A stretch of DNA of 5,054 nt from CAZPUI01 sp964415525 (GTDB taxonomy: Bacteria; Acidobacteriota; Holophagae; Holophagales; Holophagaceae). Under the pieces are notes generated by a model. It was not told the DNA's origin. It did no database searches and saw only the letters and a list, made by a program, of their open reading frames with translations. Both the position numbers and the translations under genes were made by a program. Positions 1-5,054 of this stretch are shown here, in pieces. Location of the stretch: positions 1-5,054 of the forward strand of contig CAYQAS010000192.1 of NCBI GenBank assembly GCA_964415525.1. The letters are read 5' to 3'. Position 1 is the stretch's first letter. Every line of letters starts with the position of its first letter.

Positions 1-1
1 C

Positions 2-1111
2 GGCCAGGTGGGCGACACGGGCACCCTCAAGTTCGAGGGCGGCAGCGCCACGGTGCTCGACACAACGGCTCCGGCCCCCAAGCGCCACCTCCACAAGGTC
101 GTCATCCAGGGCGTGCTCACGGAGAACCAGGCCCTGACCGCCTCCGTGGACCCCGCCCGCCGCGCCCGTATCCGGGCCCACCGCACCGCCACCCACCTGC
201 TCCATGCCGCCCTTCGGGAAGTGCTCGGCACCCACGTGAAGCAGGCGGGCAGCGTGGTGGACGCGGATCGGCTCCGCTTCGACTTCAGCCACTTCGCCCC
301 CATCGAGCCCGAGCAGATGCAGGAAATCGAGCGAATCGCGGGACGCATCGCCCTGCGCGCCATCCCGACCTCCATGAAGGAGATGGGGATCGAGGACGCC
401 CTGGCCAGTGGCGCCATGGCCCTCTTCGGTGAGAAATACGGCGAGGTGGTGCGCGTCGTCCAGGTGCCTGGGTTCTCCACGGAACTCTGCGGCGGCACCC
501 ATGTGGCCAATACCGGCGAAATCGGTGGCGTAAAGATCGTCAGCGAAGGCGCGGTGGCCGCGGGCGTGCGGCGCATCGAGGCCGTGGCCGGCGCTGCGGC
601 GCTCGAGCTGCTCCAGGCGGACGAGGCGCTGATTCACGGGCTCTGCCGCCAGGCCAACGCCAGCCGCGAGACCCTCGGCCAGCTGCTCCACACCAAAGAC
701 GCCCGCATCGCCCAGCTGGAGCGGGAACTCAAGGAAGCCAAGCTGAAGGCCGCCACTGGCGCGGGCGAAGGCACCACCCTGCCCACCGGCGAGATCGACG
801 GCGTGAGCTTCCTGCCCATGGTCGTCCAGGGCCTCGAAGGCAATGAACTGCGCGAGTGGATGGACCAGCAGCGTGCCAAGCACCCGGATGCGGTACTGGC
901 CCTGTTTAGCGTCCAGGACGGCAAGGTCGCGGCCCTCGTGTCCGTGCCCAAGGCCAACACAGGCCGCTTCCAGGCGGGCAACCTCCTGAAGGCGGCACTG
1001 GTGCCCCTGGACGGCCGCGGGGGCGGAAAGCCTGATTTGGCGCAGGGCGGCGGTACGAAGCCCGAAGCCGTTCCTCAGGCCTGGGAGGCCTTGCTCGCCT
1101 CCGCGCAGTAG
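2..1111 (+). CDS. alaS: Alanyl-tRNA synthetase, C-terminal part (5' end outside window)
   Basis: AlaRS charges tRNA-Ala with alanine in the cytoplasm and hydrolyses mischarged Ser- or Gly-tRNA-Ala. The reading frame is open from base 2 and begins with GQVGDTG, which in E. coli AlaRS lies near residue 504, so only the last 369 residues are present and the catalytic core is missing. Visible parts, in window codon numbering: the editing domain, with THLLHAALREVLG at about 64-76, RFDFSH at about 92-97 and the CGGTH zinc motif at 163-167; AGVRRIEAVAG at about 187-197, closing the editing domain; a charged coiled-coil-like linker at about 222-252; and the C-Ala domain with GGGKPDLAQGGG at about 340-351. 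Length and motif spacing match the E. coli enzyme; for example, the 98-residue step between the two zinc motifs is kept. One oddity is that the first zinc motif reads HRTATH instead of NHxATH (see findings). The GTG at base 8 is an internal Val codon, not a start. A hairpin terminator follows the TAG stop. Confidence 0.97.
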   Translation, partial: GQVGDTGTLKFEGGSATVLDTTAPAPKRHLHKVVIQGVLTENQALTASVDPARRARIRAHRTATHLLHAALREVLGTHVKQAGSVVDADRLRFDFSHFAPIEPEQMQEIERIAGRIALRAIPTSMKEMGIEDALASGAMALFGEKYGEVVRVVQVPGFSTELCGGTHVANTGEIGGVKIVSEGAVAAGVRRIEAVAGAAALELLQADEALIHGLCRQANASRETLGQLLHTKDARIAQLERELKEAKLKAATGAGEGTTLPTGEIDGVSFLPMVVQGLEGNELREWMDQQRAKHPDAVLALFSVQDGKVAALVSVPKANTGRFQAGNLLKAALVPLDGRGGGKPDLAQGGGTKPEAVPQAWEALLASAQ

Positions 1112-1142
1112 CCCCCCTCAATAGCAGCGTTCAACCCGCAGA

Positions 1143-1166
1143 AAGCCGGCGTCATCACGCCGGCTT
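1143..1166 (+). terminator. Rho-independent-type terminator after alaS
   Basis: A perfect 10-bp stem (1143-1152 with 1157-1166) encloses the 4-base loop CATC, starting 31 bases after the alaS stop. The stem is GC-rich and is followed by TTCCTGTTT, a weak and interrupted T tract. It probably ends alaS transcription and separates it from the next gene, though leakage is possible because the T run is poor. Confidence 0.75.
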
Positions 1167-1186
1167 CCTGTTTGGTACCCGATGGG

Positions 1187-1205
1187 TCAACCTCTTGGCG
1201 GTTGA
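1187..1205 (+). repeat. Small inverted repeat just before the TPR gene start
   Basis: TCAACC at 1187-1192 is the exact reverse complement of GGTTGA at 1200-1205, with a 7-base spacer. It ends 5 bases before the ATG at 1211 and covers the only weak purine-rich ribosome-binding candidate (GGCGG at about 1197-1201). It could be an operator half-site pair or an mRNA hairpin that limits translation. A 6-bp match is short enough to occur by chance. Confidence 0.3.
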
Positions 1206-1210
1206 GACGT

Positions 1211-2368
1211 ATGATGCTGCAACGGACGTTCCTCCGGGAGGTTGCCTTGATCACCACCATCCTTGCAACCTGCTGCCTGTTGCTCCCCACCACCGAACCG
1301 CCCACGTCAGCGCAAGGCATCCCGATCGTCCAGAATGCGGTGAAGGAGGATCCCTTCCTTGCCCCCAAGGAGATGCTGGACTTCTTCCGTCAGGCCGCCT
1401 CCCCAGGGATTCTCCCTCAGCGCCTTCAGTCCATTCTTACGGCGATTTTCAGCCCGAAGGCCGAGGGTGGCCTCGCCCTGGAATACGACAATGCGAGCAC
1501 CCGCAGCGTCGCCGAGGTCTGGCGGGACCGCCGTGCGAACTGCCTCTCCCTCACCGCCTTCTTCGTCGCCGCCACCGAGGCCATCGGATCCCCTGTTCAA
1601 TACGCTGAGGCCCTCAATACCAACCGCTGGACTCGCGTGAACGGAATCGTCCGCAAGGAGCGCCACGTGGTAGCCCTGGCTTCCCGAGGGTATGGGACCG
1701 AAGATCTGGTCGCCGACTTCCTGCCAAACATGCGTCGGCGAGTGGGGCTCTACCAGGTTCGCACCCTCAACAAAACGACCTTCCTAGCCCTCTTCCATGC
1801 CAACCGAGCGGTCGAGTCCCTGGACCGGGACGACATGACCATGGCCATGGCCCACGCGAATCGAGCCGTCGAGACGGATCCCACCAACAGCACAGGATGG
1901 AATGTGAAAGGCGTGCTGCATCAGCGATTGGAGCAGCTGGAGGAGGCCGAGGCATGCTTTCGCAAGTCCGTGCGCCTTGATAAGCGGGAAATCGCCGCCC
2001 TGGGTAACCTCGAATCTCTGCTGCGCCGCACCGGACGCATGGAGGAATCGCTCCAGATCCGCAACTTCAGCATGCAGGTGCGCAAGCGGGATCCCTACTT
2101 CCAGTATTTTCTGGCCGAAGAAGCACTCACGGAAAAGAAGCTAAGTGAGAGCGAGAAATACATCAAGGCCGCCATCCGACTCCACAAAGAAGAGCCTGAA
2201 TTTCACCTGCTATTGGCTCGAATCCGGTTAGAGATGGGCGAAGTGGGGGCCGCCCAAGAAGCTATTGCCCAGGCCCAGAAGTGGGCCAGCCCGGAGGAGA
2301 AGGCACGATTCGCAAACAAGGCGGACGCACTCAAACGGCAGGAAGCGGAGCGTGAGCCCAAGAAGTAG
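1211..2368 (+). CDS. Exported transglutaminase-like protein with TPR repeats
   Basis: A 385-residue protein from the ATG at 1211; ATG at 1214 is equally possible. The longer reading starting at TTG 1172 is unlikely because it begins just downstream of the alaS terminator stem and adds a polar stretch ahead of the signal sequence. Residues 1-36 resemble a signal peptide: positive residues at R5 and R9, hydrophobic VALITTILATCCLLLP, then a possible signal peptidase I site after A34 (TSA-Q). LATC at 18-21 is an imperfect lipobox, so a lipoprotein is an alternative. Residues about 80-175 look like a transglutaminase-like cysteine domain, with Cys111 in RANCLSLTAFF, His152 in RHVVALA and Asp169 in VADFLP in the expected order. 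Residues about 191-360 form about five TPR-type helical pairs, the clearest at 226-258, suggesting protein binding. The C-terminus is charged (EAEREPKK). Whether it acts as a protease, amidase or inactive scaffold is unknown. The kinase gene follows after 56 bases and may be co-transcribed. Confidence 0.8.
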   Translation: MMLQRTFLREVALITTILATCCLLLPTTEPPTSAQGIPIVQNAVKEDPFLAPKEMLDFFRQAASPGILPQRLQSILTAIFSPKAEGGLALEYDNASTRSVAEVWRDRRANCLSLTAFFVAATEAIGSPVQYAEALNTNRWTRVNGIVRKERHVVALASRGYGTEDLVADFLPNMRRRVGLYQVRTLNKTTFLALFHANRAVESLDRDDMTMAMAHANRAVETDPTNSTGWNVKGVLHQRLEQLEEAEACFRKSVRLDKREIAALGNLESLLRRTGRMEESLQIRNFSMQVRKRDPYFQYFLAEEALTEKKLSESEKYIKAAIRLHKEEPEFHLLLARIRLEMGEVGAAQEAIAQAQKWASPEEKARFANKADALKRQEAEREPKK

Positions 2369-2412
2369 CCGCATCCTGCGGAACGGAGACGTGCATTCGA
2401 GGCAGGGCAAAC

Positions 2413-2418
2413 TAGAAT
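2413..2418 (+). promoter_or_regulatory. Possible -10 element for the kinase gene
   Basis: TAGAAT matches the sigma-70 -10 consensus TATAAT at five of six positions and lies 6 bases before the ATG at 2425. No TTGACA-like -35 box is visible at a 16-18 base spacing. No good Shine-Dalgarno sequence lies directly before the ATG; the nearest purine-rich stretch, GAGGCAGGG, is about 18 bases upstream. If the -10 is real, transcription would start at or very near the ATG, giving a leaderless or nearly leaderless mRNA. A chance match is quite possible. Confidence 0.25.
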
Positions 2419-2424
2419 CTGCAC

Positions 2425-4632
2425 ATGCTCTCCATTCGTAGGTTCCTGCTGCGGGACATCCTGGCCCTGATGGCCCTGGTCGTCCTTGGATTAGGTGGTC
2501 TGACCTGGTTTACCGGCTGGGAGATCCTGCGCCAACAAGCCGCCAAGCGCCTGGAGGAGGGCGTCAAGGGATTCGCCCGAACGGTTGAGCAGCACGAAGT
2601 GATCGGAGAACGCTGCGCCTCCACCTTGCAGCGCCTCTTCCTCGCGACCCAAACCGGCGTCACCCCACCGCCCTCCCACGGCGTGTCCTCCCTGCTCCGG
2701 GCGCACCCTGAAGTCCATCGCATTCGCTATCTGAGTGAGCGAGGCGTGCAAGTCTGGCTCCGCGCCGAGCCCCGCACGGCACCCCACTGGAAGACACCGC
2801 AACCGGAGCCCCAGGTGCTGCAGGTGGCGGACCGCGAAGCCCTTGATGAGGCAGCCAAGTCCCCAACACCTCGGTGGATTCACGGGCAAGCCGGTCGCAG
2901 AGATCCGGCAGTCTGGGCCTCCTACCGAGTTCCCATCCAAACCGACACCCATCTCATGGGACTGCTATCCGTGGAGATGGATGCGGTTGCCCTCTCCGAT
3001 GCCCTGGCCCACAGCGCGCCCCACCCGGCCATGGGCTTCCTCTTCCTCGCGGAGGACGGACTTCCGCTCATCCCCCTGCGTCAGGATCCGTCGCTCCCGC
3101 TGATGCTTCCAGGTGCCCGCGGCCTCATGTCCGGCACCCAGACCGGTCCAATGGTGATCGAAGCCAAAGGCGACCATTACCTGTTGGCGCACCATCCCAT
3201 CCCGGGAAAGAGCTGGCAGCTGGCGGTCTCGATGCCCGTGCGGGAGTTCGATCGGGAGTATCGCCGGTTCCGCATCCTCCTCCTTTCCATCTGCGGAGCC
3301 CTTTTCCTGCTCCTTGCCTGGCGCACCCTCTTGCTCGCCCGGCGTTTCCGCACGCCGTTGAGGCAGCTGGCGGAAGTGACGCGCCTCATGGAGGCCGGCC
3401 AGGTTCCCCCACCGATCCCCACGGAAATCCGGGAGGTCCGCCGCCTCAGCGAGACCATCACCCGCGCGGCCGAGACCATGCAGCGGCAAGTGCAGTTCGA
3501 ACGCAATGCCGCCTCCACGCAGCGGCTCGAACTGATGGGCAGCCTGGCAGGCGGAATCGCCCATGATGTGAACAACCACCTCACCGCCATCATGGGACAG
3601 CTGGGTTTGGCGCGGGACGGCTTCGATCGCAACCATCCCACCTACCTCCGGATGGAGCGTGCGGAAGAGGCGGCCCTGCGGTGTTCCGACATGATCCGGG
3701 CCCTCCTGAACTTCAGCGGTCGGACGCCATCCGAGGTGGAGGCGGTGGATCTCAACCAGGTGGTCACGCGCTCCGCAGACCTCTTCGAACGCTTGCTGGG
3801 CGGGCGCATTCGCCTGGATCTGAAGCTGCTCCCTTCACTCCCTCGGATCAAGGGCAGCCGAGTGAATCTCGAGCAGGTCTTGATGAACCTCGCCGTGAAT
3901 GCCCGGGACGCCATGCCAGAGGGCGGCACCCTTCAGATTGAGACCAGCCTGACGCCTGAGCACGGCGTTCAGGTCCGCGTGTCCGATACCGGTCGCGGCA
4001 TCCCGTCCTCGGACCTCCCTCACATCTTCGAGCCCTTCTTCACCACCAAGGCCCCGGAGAAGGGCTCAGGCCTCGGGCTTGCCATGGTGGATGCCATCAT
4101 CCGAGAGCAGGGAGGCCGCATCGCTGTTGAGACAAAGGTGGGTCACGGCACCAGCTTCCTGTTGAGCTTCGAAGCCTGCCCGGAGCTTTCCAACGCGCTG
4201 CCAAAACCGACGATTCCCCTGTTGCTGAATGCCCATCTGGAGGGGCGACGCATCCTGGTGGTGGAGGACGAACCCAACCTGCGGGAACTGCTCTGCGAGA
4301 CCTTCCTGAAGAGCCGTGCCCTCGTGGCCTCCGCGCCCAATGGCGCCATTGCGTGGCACATGGTGCAAGAATCCCGGTTTGATTTGATCTTCACCGATCA
4401 ACGCATGCCCGAACTCACAGGGCTGCAGCTCATCGAGCGTCTTCGCGTGGATCAACAGGAACTGCCGGTCATCCTCGCCAGCGGGTTTTACCTGGAGGGC
4501 CCGGAACTGGAGCGGATCGGTCGGGACCCGCACCTGCGGTTCCTTGCCAAACCCTTCCAGCTGCCCTCGGCCCTGAACCTCGTCACGGCCATGCTCCGGA
4601 CAGCCGATCTCGGCAGCACGTCCAGCGTGTAG
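2425..4632 (+). CDS. Membrane-bound hybrid sensor histidine kinase with C-terminal receiver domain
   Basis: A 735-residue two-component sensor. Two membrane segments (about 8-28 and 284-304) flank an extracytoplasmic region of about 250 residues. Its layout resembles a double Cache sensor: VWASYRVPIQ and MGLLSVEMDAVAL at about 163-190, GFLFLAEDGLPLIP at 204-217 and SWQLAVSMPVREFD at 263-276. The ligand cannot be told. A HAMP-like linker (about 305-357) leads to the dimerization/phosphoacceptor helix with His380 in GGIAHDVNNHLTAI, an HDxNN-type H box. The ATPase domain has the N box NLAVNARDAM (488-497), G1 DTGRGI (521-526), F box FEPFFTTK (535-542) and G2 GSGLGLA (547-553), all intact. The receiver domain (about 608-725) has acidic E614/D615, phosphoacceptor Asp658 in FTDQRMPELTG, Ser686 and Lys709 in AKPF, so it looks functional. 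Phosphate probably passes from His380 to Asp658 or to a separate regulator. There is no DNA-binding or HPt domain, so the output partner lies elsewhere. The ATG at 2425 gives a short basic N-terminus ahead of the first membrane helix, which supports this start. Confidence 0.95.
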   Translation: MLSIRRFLLRDILALMALVVLGLGGLTWFTGWEILRQQAAKRLEEGVKGFARTVEQHEVIGERCASTLQRLFLATQTGVTPPPSHGVSSLLRAHPEVHRIRYLSERGVQVWLRAEPRTAPHWKTPQPEPQVLQVADREALDEAAKSPTPRWIHGQAGRRDPAVWASYRVPIQTDTHLMGLLSVEMDAVALSDALAHSAPHPAMGFLFLAEDGLPLIPLRQDPSLPLMLPGARGLMSGTQTGPMVIEAKGDHYLLAHHPIPGKSWQLAVSMPVREFDREYRRFRILLLSICGALFLLLAWRTLLLARRFRTPLRQLAEVTRLMEAGQVPPPIPTEIREVRRLSETITRAAETMQRQVQFERNAASTQRLELMGSLAGGIAHDVNNHLTAIMGQLGLARDGFDRNHPTYLRMERAEEAALRCSDMIRALLNFSGRTPSEVEAVDLNQVVTRSADLFERLLGGRIRLDLKLLPSLPRIKGSRVNLEQVLMNLAVNARDAMPEGGTLQIETSLTPEHGVQVRVSDTGRGIPSSDLPHIFEPFFTTKAPEKGSGLGLAMVDAIIREQGGRIAVETKVGHGTSFLLSFEACPELSNALPKPTIPLLLNAHLEGRRILVVEDEPNLRELLCETFLKSRALVASAPNGAIAWHMVQESRFDLIFTDQRMPELTGLQLIERLRVDQQELPVILASGFYLEGPELERIGRDPHLRFLAKPFQLPSALNLVTAMLRTADLGSTSSV

Positions 4633-4643
4633 CCCCGTCCGGG

Positions 4644-4695
4644 AAGGAAAGGGGGCGTCCCAGGGTGGATCTCACCCGAAGACGCCCCCTCCCTT
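4644..4695. terminator. Bidirectional terminator between convergent kinase and rny genes
   Basis: The gap between the two stop codons holds a long two-part hairpin. A 10-bp outer stem (4650-4659 with 4681-4690, core GGGGGCGTC/GACGCCCCC) is extended at its base by AAGG/CCTT (4644-4647 with 4692-4695) across a small bulge. An inner 5-bp stem, GGGTG/CACCC (4663-4667 with 4673-4677), closes a 5-base loop, with a 3x3 internal loop between the stems. Read from rny on the minus strand, the stem is followed by TTTCCTTCC; read from the kinase gene it is followed by CCCTTTAG. Neither is a perfect T tract, but position and symmetry suit a shared terminator. Confidence 0.75.
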
Positions 4696-4705
4696 TAGAC
4701 ACCCT

Positions 4706-5053
4706 CTAGCGGGCGTATTCCACGGCGCGGGTCTCCCGCATCACCGTGATCTTGATCTGCCCGGGGTACTGCATCTCCGACTCGACCTTCTTGGAGACAT
4801 CCTTGGCCAGCCAGAAGGCCTGATCGTCGTTGATCTGACCAGCATCCACCAGAATGCGGATCTCGCGGCCCGCCTGCATGGCATAGCTCTTCTGCACCCC
4901 CTTGTAGCCGTTGGCGATGGCCTCCAGCTGCTCCAGGCGCTTGACGTAGGTCTCCAGCATCTCGCGCCTGGCGCCCGGCCGGGCGGCGCTGAGCGCGTCC
5001 GCCGCCGTGATGAGCATGGCTTCGACCGTGCGGGGTTCATGATCCCCGTGGTG
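4706..5053 (-). CDS. rny: Ribonuclease Y, C-terminal part (5' end outside window)
   Basis: RNase Y is a membrane-anchored endoribonuclease that starts mRNA decay in many bacteria lacking RNase E. The minus-strand frame stays open to the window edge, so 115 C-terminal residues are visible of a protein usually about 500-520 long. The membrane anchor, coiled coil, KH domain and most of the HD domain are missing. The first visible residues, HHGDHEPRTVEAM, followed by AADALSAARPGARRE, are the conserved end of the HD domain. The C-terminal domain then shows VQKSYAMQAGREIRI and the hallmark ending YPGQIKITVMRETRAVEYAR, nearly the same as in Bacillus subtilis RNase Y. The Met codon at 5015-5017 is internal, because the recognisable family sequence continues upstream of it. 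The gene converges on the kinase gene with 73 bases between stops and a shared hairpin there. Confidence 0.97.
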   Translation of the reverse strand, partial: HHGDHEPRTVEAMLITAADALSAARPGARREMLETYVKRLEQLEAIANGYKGVQKSYAMQAGREIRILVDAGQINDDQAFWLAKDVSKKVESEMQYPGQIKITVMRETRAVEYAR

Positions 5054-5054
5054 G

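Noticed and set aside
634..981. Minus-strand open frame of 115 codons within alaS
   Set aside because: It is antisense to the AlaRS linker and C-Ala domain, is low-complexity Ser/Arg/Pro-rich, and has no supporting start context.
1172..1210. TTG at 1172 as the start of the TPR protein
   Set aside because: It begins 6 bases after the alaS terminator stem and would put 13 mostly polar residues before the signal peptide; the ATG at 1211 fits an exported protein much better.
2369..2381. CCGCA-TCC-TGCGG hairpin directly after the TPR gene stop
   Set aside because: The stem is only 5 bp with a 3-base loop and no T tract follows, so it is too weak to call a terminator.
2874..3566. Forward open frame of 230 codons in another frame of the kinase gene
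   Set aside because: The translation is rich in Pro, Arg, Gly and His, typical of an out-of-frame reading of GC-rich DNA. It overlaps the confidently assigned kinase throughout.
2965..3636. Minus-strand open frame of 223 codons inside the kinase gene
   Set aside because: It lies antisense to the kinase sensor, HAMP and H-box coding sequence, where the forward frame has clear family motifs. Its composition is that of a GC-rich shadow frame and it shows no recognisable domain.
4066..4533. Minus-strand open frame of 155 codons opposite the ATPase and receiver region
   Set aside because: It is fully antisense to the conserved G2 box and receiver domain, with no motif of its own.

Overview
The window is GC-rich and dense with genes. 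It looks like an ordinary bacterial chromosome segment with three forward genes and one convergent gene. The forward genes are the 3' part of alaS (alanyl-tRNA synthetase), a complete gene for a probably exported transglutaminase-like/TPR protein, and a complete membrane-bound hybrid sensor histidine kinase. On the reverse strand at the right edge is the 3' end of rny (ribonuclease Y). RNase Y rules out Escherichia-like enterobacteria. The strong G/C third-position bias and an HDxNN-type hybrid kinase would fit Acidobacteriota (Holophaga/Geothrix-like) or a deltaproteobacterium-like group. That placement is an inference from general character, not from a database match.

Layout: bases 2-1111 encode the editing domain, coiled-coil linker and C-Ala domain of AlaRS; the aminoacylation core lies outside the window. 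A 10-bp hairpin at 1143-1166 ends this unit. The TPR protein starts at the ATG at 1211 and ends at 2368. After a 56-base gap with no convincing terminator comes the kinase (2425-4632), so these two genes may be co-transcribed. A long two-part hairpin (4644-4695) fills the 73-base gap to the convergent rny end and probably terminates transcription from both sides.

alaS and rny are housekeeping genes of translation and RNA turnover. The middle pair is the accessory part: a secreted or envelope-anchored protein with a plausible Cys-His-Asp triad plus TPR repeats, next to a kinase with an extracytoplasmic sensor region and its own receiver domain. A functional link between the two is only an inference from adjacency. 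I found no mobile element, CRISPR array, RNA gene or clear new system. The most unusual detail is in AlaRS: the residue expected to be the first zinc-binding His of the editing site is Arg, with a His one position earlier.
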